This document shows positions 49,501 through 59,245 of a DNA stretch of 64,000 nt, in pieces. Each line of letters opens with the position of its first letter. The first letter of the stretch is position 1. This stretch comes from Thamnaconus septentrionalis (Eukaryota > Chordata > Actinopteri > Tetraodontiformes > Monacanthidae): positions 14,807,001 to 14,871,000 of the forward strand of contig CM020513.1 in assembly GCA_009823395.1 (NCBI GenBank), read 5' to 3'. Under the pieces are notes generated by a model. The model did not search any database. It was not told the DNA's origin and was given only the letters and a program-made list of their open reading frames with translations. Both the position numbers and the translations under genes were made by a program.

Positions 49501-51130
49501 TCAGTCAGATTTGTCTGATTAGCGCCGCGATAAAGTTCTTCCTCATATAGAAAACATCCTGCGACGGAAATATCTTCCTCTTTTTTTCTTGCTTCTTTAA
49601 TTTCATGCAGGTCCAAACTTCTACTGCACCGTCACGGCGCTCCTCCAGCCAGCCTTTCATCACTAGAAAGAAATGAGATTCTTTTATTTCCTGAAGCCGC
49701 CGCCGCGATAACTACCGGCAACATAATAGAGCTCAAGCCACAGTAAATGGAAAAAAAAAAGAAAAAAAGCGTGTGCGTGCGGCTGAGTGTGTCATCAGTC
49801 AGCGGCTGATCAGCTGCGGCTGGCAGCCAAGTGTTTGAGTGTTGGTGCTGATGAGCGCGACGCTGCTGTCATTAGGCTAATGGAGGCAGACCTGCAGGTG
49901 TGAACTGTCTCACATCTATTAAACTGTAGGACACACACACACACACACACACAGAGCCTCGGCTATGACGGACCATTGCTTCTGCAGGCGTGCAGACTTA
50001 TTGATTCATTGCAGATTGATAGGCGATTACGGATGATCAATCGACTGGCCGCGCCGGAGGATGCGGGACGTCTCAACTGCGTTTACCTCCCGATCCGAGC
50101 GACGGTTGCGTTTACGGAGAATTAATAAAGGAATTTGAAATTCGACAGACCAGTGAGCAGCACAGCCTGGAACCGAGTTAGAGCCAAAAACATACATTTG
50201 ATTATTCATTGTAGTGGAATGACCTTATGGTGACTGCTGGGAGTGCTCGTGGAGAGAGTAAGCTTGTAGACTCTGCTGCCCCCTTGTGGCGAAAAGATGA
50301 AGGATTTAACGCCGTGCTAGCGGTTGATGATTCCTTCATCATAAAGTCTTGAAAATCAACCGATTAGTGTATTCACCACCGACCTTTTATGTACATCAAT
50401 TTACATTTAATCATAATTTAATCATAATTCATCACTGACTGATAGAAGCTCTTTTTTTCTATTGTTTTTTGTCGACACTGACATGTGTTTTTCCCACTGC
50501 TCCCTGTCAGGTCAAGCAGGAGGAGCTGGAGGAGCTGAACAAGGAGCTGAGGCAGTGCAACCTGCAGCAGTTCATCCAGCAGACCGGCGTCCTGCCGGCA
50601 CACACCAGCTCACGCACCGACCTCCAGGAGCAGCTGGAGCAGTTGGAGATGGCACATCTACTGCAGGAGGGCGGCAGCAACAAAGGTGTGATAAGTGTTG
50701 CATTAATTAACTTTGGGAGAATTTAAAGGCTGTGAGAATTAAGTGTTAATATTAATACCTGTTTCAAAAATGTCCCACTTGGTGTCCTATCATTCTCATA
50801 CATGTGATGTTTGAGCCTTGAAAGGTACAGTATGTGGTCAACCTGCTCTTAGAACAGATACCAACATGTATCATTAACAAATTCAAACCATTGATTTTGT
50901 CGAAAATATTCCGTTTTCATTTTGTATCCCACTTCATGTCTTTTAAATGCTCACTGGTCCTTTAAAACTCAGATTTAACCCATAAATCAGCATATCCACT
51001 AACTATTTTTTCCCCCTTCTGATCAGCAGAATCTCCGCCACGCCCGACTGCCAAGCAGTTCCTGGGACATCCACGCAACCTGCAAAACCCTCTCGTGTCC
51101 AGCCTCAACCCAGAGGGTGTGTATGTGTGA
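46536..51130 (+). CDS. rassf7: Ras association domain-containing protein 7, 4 coding exons
   Basis: RASSF7 is an N-terminal RASSF protein that acts at centrosomes and microtubules, supports mitosis and signals through its Ras-association domain. Exons: 46536-46638 (exon from 46431), 47834-48747, 50511-50685, 51027-51130. Phases agree and give about 431 residues. The RA domain covers residues 1-82: [20 protein letters not shown], then [20 protein letters not shown], then [12 protein letters not shown] Pro/Ser-rich linker (about 83-175) precedes a long coiled coil (about 176-375). This includes the family signature [20 protein letters not shown] plus FIQQTG at the start of exon 3. The tail is [14 protein letters not shown]. 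Human RASSF7 is about 373 residues; the extra length is mainly linker and tail. The large exon is very GC-rich. The frame stays open upstream of the ATG to the acceptor. The last exon has a CAGCAG tandem acceptor. Confidence 0.95.
47368..47728 (-). mobile_element. tRNA-derived SINE in rassf7 intron 1, reverse orientation
   Basis: Read on the minus strand it starts GGGCGACACGGTGGTGCATT, passes the B-box-like GGTTCGATTC and the block GGAGTTTGCATGTTCTCCCC, and ends in AAAATGGATGGATTGATAG. This is a nearly complete copy of the abundant fish SINE type, also seen in pieces at 7068 and 60728. It stops about 105 bases before the exon 2 acceptor. Confidence 0.75.
48797..48842. repeat. (CAC)n/(CTCCAC)n repeat
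   Basis: ACCACCACCACC and CTCCACC units lie about 50 bases into rassf7 intron 2, just before an AATAAA at 48917. Confidence 0.85.
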
Positions 51131-52300
51131 GACCCGGCAGCTTCCTAATGCCATCCTGCTCCGACTCCTTCCCTGCCCTGCCCTGCCTTGCCCGTCCCCT
51201 GGTCCAAGAACCACCAAACTTTCCACCCCAGCTTCTTTGGGTTTAAGGCTTCATCTCCCCTGTTTGGTTTTTGGTTTTGCTTTTTTTTTCTTTCATTTTT
51301 TGGGTGAAGGTGTCTGTATGGTGAAGGTCTGTGCTGCCACTCAGCGGTTCTCCCGTGTGCTTCCTGAACGACGTCTTTTTCTGCACCCTCACCGCTTCCC
51401 CTGCTGCTGACTCCTGACCTCGACTTTGTACAATAGACTTCCATTTTCCCATGTTTCCCTGCAAGCTTTAATCCCCCTGATTTTGCCTATCCTTTCATGT
51501 GTCTGTAGTTCCTCCTCCTCCTCCTCCTCTTCTTCTCACTGTTTGTTCCTGGACTAACAGTAGCTGCTTACATGGGAACTTTCTCCTAATCCCTATAATA
51601 TAGAGTGGCTGTCCCTCCCTCCCCGGTCAAACTGATTCTACCTGCTGCTCTCTCCCCCTCCCCCTGCCCCTCACCCATGTGACCTCTCGATCACACTAGG
51701 AGCGACTGTAGTAGACGTTCTGATTGTAGCCTCGTTGTTGATCTACTGTGACACTGAGCGACACCAGACCAATGTCATCTGCCTTGTATGTATGGATGCT
51801 GTTTTGTGTGCCGGCTCGGAGTGTGTCTATACAATGCCTTGTACTTTGGTGACACTTGACTTCCAAAGAGCGAGGGCCCTTTCATGGAGGGCTCGACATA
51901 AATGTAATGCACTCCACGGCCCCCCCGCCCCACTCGCCTGCTGAAAGATGTATCCTCCAGTCTGTTTTCTGCGCCGCTTGAAGCCGCCGCAACTTTCTTC
52001 TTGCGGAGCTGCAAGCTTTTGCCAGTTTATTTTGGTCGAGCTCCGCGCTATTAAGAGCTACACATTTCCTGCAGAGCAAAGGGGGCCGTGGCTTGTTGAC
52101 AATACATGTGCATATATATTTTGTTTTTTGTTTTTTGTTTTTTTACATTTGCTTACACTGCACCTGACTTTTGACCTGTCATGACTCATAATGTGCCTCT
52201 TTTACTGAACAATAAGCTTACTTTTAATTGTAAAGCATAACAAGATCTTTGCTGGTGTCCACGAGAGACGTTCTCTGTCCGTCTCTCTCTCTCTCTCTAT

Positions 52301-52301
52301 C

Positions 52302-52391
<90 letters not shown>

Positions 52392-52392
52392 A
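52301..52392. repeat. (AT)n microsatellite
   Basis: Long TA array with TATG variants, preceded by a CT run at 52282-52298. Confidence 0.95.
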
Positions 52393-53076
52393 TCTCAGAT
52401 GTTTCTGTAGCACTTAAAATGTTTATCTACTCCTATGATTTTGACAGGTCAAAGTGTTTGCATGCGCTCTCTCCTCTGCCCCGTTTCTTTGCGGGTTGGC
52501 AGCCGCTCCCTGCTTTTGGAAACAACAGGCATCTCGGTGCGTGTTGTTGCTGAAAACCGATTCGTCTCCAAAATGCTCTGTCTCTGACTGGTGACCCCTC
52601 AGTCTTACCTTGCATCCTCCCTTGGTGACGGGATGAATTCAATAACTGGTGTTGTGTCAATCCATCCTAAGCATGTATTGCTGGCTAGACTGCGGCAGTT
52701 CCCCCCCCCCTGCTGTGTTAACCAAAAGAAAGAAAGAAAATATTTTTTCCAAACAAAGGGATCGTCATCCCCACTCATTTTTGTGTGTCTTGCAGTCGTG
52801 ACATCCAGAGAGCCGTCATGGAGATAAAACACGGACCGCAGGGCCAAGGGAAACTTGGCCTGTTCACTGTTCTGTCACCATCACTCCCTATTTAACCTCT
52901 TTCTTTGTAATTCTCTTGATTATTTAATTAATCTGCTCAGATATACATACTGTATATATGTAAGACACATATATTTAGATTTTTGCTACTGTAAACACTG
53001 CAAAGTATCTGTATGAAATGTAAAATAATATAGAAGCCTTTTACTTAGAACAATTATGACTATTACTGTGTATTTA

Positions 53077-53082
53077 AATAAA
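53077..53082 (+). terminator. rassf7: Polyadenylation signal AATAAA of rassf7
   Basis: TTTAAATAAAAGATC lies after an AU-rich stretch. It is followed by TGTGTATAG-type GU-rich sequence (53094-53105), as expected for a cleavage site. Confidence 0.55.
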
Positions 53083-53109
53083 AGATCATGTGCATTGTGT
53101 ATAGACTAT

Positions 53110-55600
53110 ATTTGTGACTGATTGTTATTAATAGGCCTTTGGGGGAATTCTAATTGATTATAATTCTGCTTATAATTACAGAAATACTGAGTCAATGTGT
53201 GATGCATCTAAATGACCCTGCATTAAATTATTCACCTATAAATCGTGTGCATGTTCTAAGAATTACAGTGCGGTGGAGCTCCTATGTAAAGTACATTATG
53301 AATATAACATGGCCACTAAAATATGAATGCTGTCCTCGCCGCTTGTGGTACACCGGACCTTTTGCATCATTATTTCTGAGCTTTTTGAAGCCGCTACTCG
53401 CTGCCTGCTGATGAAAAAGCATTTTTGGCAGCCGGGTTAAATTGTGCCATAACAGTTGCCATCACAGTTTGATGTTTCAAAGCTGCGTGTGGTACAGTAG
53501 TTACCATAAATTATGCAAAATTGTCTTTACTAATACTTAGCAACAATAATATGTGCGTCAGCTGTCGGGGAATTCCCCACAGCTGAGAAAAGTCCATCCA
53601 GTATATCTTTTGTTTGCAGCGAGGAAATGGAATTCAGTGATGTCACAAAGGGCGCTGGCTGGGGACAACCCCAGTCACATGTTCCAGCCTGTGAGACCTC
53701 CTCATGCTTTCATTATTTCTCTCCGACCGACCGTCAACTTTCAGCAGCTGGTGTTGCCGATGCGCTCGCTCTGTCTTCAAACTGAATTCACCATCAGAGG
53801 ACGGTGGATTGTTGGACGCTGTGGACGTCCAGCGCTCCAGTCCCTGTGTGTTACGTCACAGTGCGCTTTGGTCCTCCACCCCTTTCCTGTTTGTTTACCC
53901 CGGGGAGTAAACAGATGAGCTGTCTCTCACACAAACACACACGCTGACACCCTCAGTGACTTGAGCTTCTTTGGCTCTCTGGTTAACCCCAGACTGAAAC
54001 CCTGTTGATTTCTATAAACACTCTCCTCTGCCCACATGTGCCAGGCGTTAACCCTAGAATACGCTTAAATGTACACCACGTGCACGCAGGACAGCCAAGT
54101 TCAATTTAGCATATATTTACTTTTCTATTCTAGTGTATTTTTTTTCCTCTTCAACCTGCTTCAAAGTGACGCCAACGCTGTGGCTCTGAAGCGTATGTCT
54201 GCGGCGTACGAGGTAGATATGATGATTCGTTATGTAGAATTGGATTTTACTGAGAAGATTTGCAGCCGTCTGGCTCGGCGGGGGTTAGGTAAGCTCCAAA
54301 TCCTTGTTTGGGTCCCACTGTCTGACTCGCAGCCTGATGTAACACCGATGACAACCCGTGGACACAAAGGATATTACACATTGACCTGAGGTCAAATCTC
54401 CCGCTACATCGCCGACCTACTGTATTCACGGTGAACCTGGCGGAGGCTTTGACTGCTCATGCAATCTTAAGTGACGTGGAACATAATTGGAGCGTAAAAC
54501 ATAATAACGTTAAAATTCTAAACGTCACCAGAGCTAATGTGGACAATACCGATTGAATATTTCCCCCCCCCCTGTTATGGTACACACAAAGTCAAATTGT
54601 ACATTCAAAATCAGACACTTCCTATCCAAACCCAGAGGCACTCCATTCTCATAAAAAAAAGGCCATTAACAGATTATGGCAATGTTTCAGGACGCCATGA
54701 CGAGGGGGGAATTATTTTGGCTCGTACAATGGCACTCCTCGTGAACCCCGTCCACTGGAGGGATAAATGTGGAAAGTGAGCATCGGGCCACGCTCGCTTG
54801 CTCGCTCTCTCGCTTACAAAGTGGTCGATGGCTGTCGTGAGGAGCACTCCGGAAAGAAGGAAGAACAGCCTCTGCATGGATGTCAGCGGGCGTCTGAACG
54901 TCCACGATATGATGATGATGAATGAGATTGCAAGTTAATGAGCCTGACACGCCGCACTTATCTTCTCCTCTAGGTCCTAATGAGTCATTATGCACCGATG
55001 GACATAAAACACCCCCTCGCAAACCAACCAGCAGGAAATTCATTTCATGGTAAAGAGAGAAGAAAATGCAAAATGGATTGGAGTATAAGCTTTACTTTGC
55101 GCTTGAGTTTGTTTTTACAGACATACAAAACAAAATGTAGGTAAAGCTGACTTGGATTTACTTGATCCAAGTGTCAAGTTAAACAAAATGTACAATAAAT
55201 TCAACATGGATTTCTTAATGTAAACGTTTCAGAACATTGCCGTTGTTTCTAGGCAGACAAAAAAAATGGAAAAACAAAAAACAGGAAGGTTCCTTGACCT
55301 CGAATATGGGAGCGGTGACTGTGATGATGTATAGCTTCACAGATGAGAACACAAACAGGAACAAAAACACTCACCGTGTGTCGTGTCAGTAGGTGGCGGT
55401 AGAGAGGTCGGCTTCTTAAGAGGCAGAGGGGGAGTAGGAGGGCAGCTACTGCCTTAAGGGAGAGGACATGTATGTGATCATAGGAAGTAGGCTACAGTCC
55501 ACATGACTAGCAGCAGTCACGTCCAACAACAGGCCTGTCCCACCACTGGATAGGAAGGCACATTACTGTGTGCGTGCGTCCGGATGTGGCTGGTCTTAGG
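53110..55600. other. Intergenic between rassf7 and mir-210
   Basis: No coding exon recognised on either strand. If the minus-strand pri-miRNA promoter at 56.4-57.0 kb is real, the left half of this stretch is downstream of the miRNA and may be part of its host transcript. Confidence 0.5.
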
Positions 55601-55627
55601 AGGCAAAGGTGTGAAGTGTTTCCAAAA

Positions 55628-55702
55628 CCAGGTTAGCCGCTGTCACACGCACAGTGGAACTGGCAACTGGCACAATGTGCGTTAGTCAGTGGCTCACCTG
55701 AT
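55628..55702 (-). ncRNA. mir210: microRNA mir-210 hairpin
   Basis: miR-210 is the main hypoxia-induced microRNA of vertebrates; known targets include ISCU and other mitochondrial and cell-cycle genes. On the minus strand the 3p arm begins CTGTGCGTGTGACAGCGGCT and ends AA, covering 55654 down to 55633. The 5p arm begins AGCCACTGACTAACGCACAT, covering 55694 down to 55673. The arms pair, extended by CAGGT/ACCTG at the base, with a loop of about 18 bases. The ...GGCTAA 3' end is the form I recall from fish. Position and antisense orientation between rassf7 and phrf1 match human MIR210, which lies in MIR210HG. Confidence 0.95.
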
Positions 55703-55917
55703 CTTAGATGTCAGATATGACATCCGTGAATAACCTGCGGGGCGACAGAGACAAAGGCTGTGCCATAAAACACAGTGCAGTCAACGGGAAGAGAGATTAG
55801 TGCCTGGGTTCGGGGCAACACATTCTTATCCCTTTATCTAGCAAAATAATAATTAAAATAAAAAAAAAACATTTATTCATTCATATCAAATTAAATTATA
55901 TAATTAATTGAATCTAA

Positions 55918-55941
55918 ATATATATATATATATATATATAT
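55918..55941. repeat. (AT)n microsatellite
   Basis: About 12 TA units within AT-rich sequence upstream of mir-210 (minus orientation). Confidence 0.9.
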
Positions 55942-56429
55942 TTAAAAAAAAAACATATAAAAAAGAACTCAACAAGAATTGAAACAAGCTTCACTTCACG
56001 ATGGATTTGAGCGACTTGAATTTGGTTTCAATTTCAAGTGCGTCCAGGAAAAGTTGCTCGGAATATTAATATTTCATTTCAATAAGCCATTTGAGGAAAA
56101 ATACATTTACAACATAAAAACAATTAAGACATAATAATAAAAAACAGGGGGAAATAAAAACGGGCTACTTACCAGTTCAAGTCCAGCCAAGTTTGCTTCT
56201 GAATTAAATTTAAAAAACAAACCCAAAAAATGTTTCATTTTCGCCAGTGACCCTACCTATCATCTAATAAATTCCTCAATCATTTTCTCCCTCCACATAA
56301 ATCACAGTGCGCGGTGAAAGTTGGATGTGTTTTAGCCTCTAACAGCAGCGTAGCCCCACACCGACGCAGAAGTTCAGTCCACTTGCACTACCCAACCCTG
56401 CCCACTCCCCTGCATCTGCAACCCGACCT

Positions 56430-56990
56430 GGTTATGCAAATGACAGCGGAACCGACGTGGCAAACAGCCAATGGAGTTGAGAGGCTGGGTTGAGCAACCC
56501 GCCCATTAAGCAGTTTCGACCAATCAACGACGCGGTGGGCGGCCGCTGCGGCGCTAGCAAGTTTAGCCGATCTCCGGAGTTATAGTTGGGGTGCGGCGCG
56601 TTCGGTTCTGCACGTCGTACATTAGGAACGAACCATTCCAGTTTGAACGGCATCCTTCCCTGGAAGCTTATTTAGCTCCCATTTTAACCGAAACCCGATA
56701 TCTTTGCCCTTTAACAGACGTTGTGTGATGTCACAGTTGATTGCAGTGTCGCCAGAGCCTATTTTGAACGCCTTTTTTGGCCAATCGGGCTCGCCACCCC
56801 TACAGTGAGAAGTGGTTGAACTCGGCTTACTTGTGTACAGTGTTGCCATGAGCGGAGTGGAGCTGTGCACGTACCAAGGATGCAGCGGGAAAGAAGGCGG
56901 ACGATGATGGACGCTCAATAATTTACGCTGCGAGAGTTTGCGACTCCCAGCGAGCTTCAACAAATTCCTCAACACGGGCACTTTATACTC
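56430..56990 (-). promoter_or_regulatory. Putative pri-mir-210 promoter with HIF-type sites
   Basis: The block has a CpG-rich core (56520-56620), CCAAT boxes (near 56467, 56519 and 56780), an octamer ATGCAAAT (56434-56441) and three ACGTG cores (56455-56459 plus; 56611-56615 and 56868-56872 minus). The last reads GGTACGTGCACAG on the minus strand, like the TACGTG core with downstream CACAG of known hypoxia response elements. TATAAAG on the minus strand lies at 56981-56987. The hairpin is about 0.8-1.3 kb downstream. The exact start site is not resolved, and the block could also serve an unrelated lncRNA. Confidence 0.45.
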
Positions 56991-57179
56991 CCAGGAAACA
57001 CTCCTATAGATCCAAACATAAGATATATTAGTTATTTAAATATACAAAACTTATGATAGGGGTCGGCTTAGCGAAAGAGCATCTGCTCAAGTACATATAG
57101 TTAAATAAAAAACACAACCCTGTTATAAATGTGTAATTGGTACACAGTGTTCTAACCCTGTCCTGGGACAGGCTCATCT

Positions 57180-57246
57180 CCACGACCCTGTGTGTTCGGG
57201 CGGGACCCTGCAGAGGGCAGTGCCCATGGATCAATGGATGGATGGG
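57180..57246 (+). mobile_element. SINE/L2-type tail remnant
   Basis: GACAGGCTCATCTCCACGAC...GATCAATGGATGGATGGG matches the end of the fish SINE type (GATAGGCTCCAGC...CGACCC...ATGGATGGATGG). Confidence 0.55.
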
Positions 57247-57347
57247 TGATCCCGGTGTAAACATAAACAATTCGGTGTATTGGTTTAAATTTGTTAGATT
57301 CTATGTCAGGATAACTATACCATTATTTTAGGCCGACATATATTGAA

Positions 57348-57415
<68 letters not shown>
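57348..57415. repeat. (AAT)n microsatellite
   Basis: About 22 perfect AAT units. Confidence 0.95.
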
Positions 57416-57417
<2 letters not shown>

Positions 57418-57686
57418 CATGACGTTCCCTCTGTTTCCGGATGGTCAAGTAATAATATGCACACACGAGAGAAGGGGAGGAGAAAATTATTACGACGATA
57501 GTATCGAGAGGCAAATTTTGGCTGTGAAAGCCCCTTAAAGATTAGCCGCGGCTAGGATACACATAACCCCGTGACACCAGAGGAGGAAAATCAGGATAAT
57601 GCCTCGTTACGTAACCTCATTGACAAGTCAACGTTGCCACTAGAGGGCGTCAATGACACCCTTGATATGCAGTTTGTATTTCTCTG

Positions 57687-57702
57687 CATCATCATCATCA
57701 TC

Positions 57703-57776
<74 letters not shown>

Positions 57777-57777
57777 T
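57687..57777. repeat. (ATC)n(AAT)n microsatellite
   Basis: Four to five ATC units followed by about 25 AAT units. A second AAT array within 300 bases of the first. Confidence 0.95.
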
Positions 57778-58159
57778 ACTTTGAAAGTGGGCACCTAACA
57801 TGAATGCCCTCAAAAAAGGGTCCCCAGACATGCAGACATTTGTGATGGGAGTCCGAGAGAATAAATAGAATTTCTTCCAAATATTTGCAGGAAAGTCAAA
57901 CTCTTTTGAAGCAAGGAAGGGAAACTGATTCAAACTCTCTCAGCATAATCCCTTGAGGAAATGTGACAATAGCTATTTCAATGGTCTATGAATACTGGGT
58001 ACACCTTTATATACATATAGCTACGTATTGACCGTTGTATTTTCTTTTTCCAGAGATTAATTTTAAAGACCATAAACACTGTATTTAACACGAGGGAGAC
58101 TCTTGGCTTTTCAAGTAAACGTGTCCTGTCTCTTTAAGACTCTCGGGTCTCGGTCGTGT

Positions 58160-58256
58160 GACTGCGTTCGGCCATATCCGTCTTCAGCCAGCCGGTGGTG
58201 TCCATCAAAAACCGTGCACACTTCAATCCACACCAGGAGACCTCCTACTTTGTAGG
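58160..58256 (+). other. phrf1: Candidate non-coding first exon of phrf1
   Basis: CpG-bearing sequence with a GGCCATATCC element ends near TTTGTAGG|GTAGGC, which offers donors at 58257 or 58252. The next acceptor, TTGGTTGTTGCAG ending 58922, opens the exon with the start codon. The 5' end is approximate. Confidence 0.4.
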
Positions 58257-59000
58257 GTAGGCTTGAAATTTCTACCAAATTCTTGAATTGAATTTCAGAC
58301 TAAAGAAGATTGAGCAAAGCTGCGGTCTCCCTAAATAATGAATGTTTTTTCTGCGCTTGTGATTGACGGCAGCTAAATGTAGCTGTCCCGGTGTTAGCCA
58401 GCAGCGGCACCGAAGCTAACTAACGTTATTTGTTCATTTCGAAGAGTGGGACGTGGTTGTCCGACAGTGTCACTTCTCAAATCGATTCTAAACGTGTTTA
58501 AACACGTAAACGCTGCATGCACACGTTCATGTGAGACACGAGAGGTTTCATTTGGAACACCGACACTTCTTTGTTTACAAATAAAGCCTGAGCATAATAG
58601 TGCAAGGCAGCTCGCTTGCGTTCACGTTTTCTAATTTGTCAGCAAACAATGAAAGTGAGGTGCATCGTACGGGCCATTATAGTTGCATATTTCCAGGTCC
58701 GAATGCTAGTTGTAGCTAAAAACTACGGCTTTGATCCTTATTTCCTTTCTAGAATGATGTCATAGCGCAAGAGCACATGCTTGTGACAATGATCTCCATT
58801 CACTATCGACCAGAGGACTGGCGCCTGGAACGCCGTTGTCACATTGACCTCCTTTAAAATGTGTTCTTTGCATGTCCCCGGTTTTACACACATTGATTGC
58901 ATTCATATGTTGGTTGTTGCAGAAATGTTTGATTAGAGTTCATTTGCCCGCTGTCTTCCAAGGACTAGTTCAGGTCCAGTCTAAAGCAACTGTTCGCTGG

Positions 59001-59245
59001 ATGGTCAGCCATGGACGACGAAGACAGCCAAGACGAGCTGATCAACCACAACACTTCCCACTGCAAGGGGAAAAGATCTGCAGCGTGGGCCATATCAGGT
59101 AGGGAATTGACCTTCATCTAATGACTTCATTTGGTAGAGAGTGAGTTCCTTTAATGGCATTATGTGCAGGGCACTGATTGATCCCTATACTTTTTGTATA
59201 TATTGTTTTCCCCCCTTTCCCATTGCTGCATTTCATCCCAGATGA
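59001..59245 (+). other. phrf1: Overlapping uORF in phrf1
   Basis: ATG at 59001, ten bases before the main start, opens a different frame (MVSHGRRRQPRRADQ...). Across the spliced junction 59098/59242 it reads ...ATC AGA TGA, so it stops at 59243-59245 after about 34 codons. Its context is weak (T at -3, G at +4) compared with the main ATG. A three-codon uORF (ATG TTT GAT TAG, 58925-58936) precedes it. Confidence 0.5.

Larger units (their letters stand above)
51131..53082 (+). other. rassf7: rassf7 3' region with alternative terminal exon
   Basis: It runs from the stop codon to AATAAA at 53077-53082. It contains a (CT)n(AT)n microsatellite at 52282-52392 and pyrimidine-rich sequence. As a simple 3' UTR it would be about 1.95 kb. 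Alternatively, GTATGTGTGA at 51121 can act as a donor for the acceptor TGTGTGTCTTGCAG ending at 52795. This gives a different last exon with an open frame to a TAA at 52893-52895. No other coding sequence recognised. Confidence 0.55.

Noticed and set aside
54069..54389. 106-codon plus-strand frame between rassf7 and mir-210
   Set aside because: No recognisable domain, and no paired acceptor and donor that would join it to a neighbouring gene.
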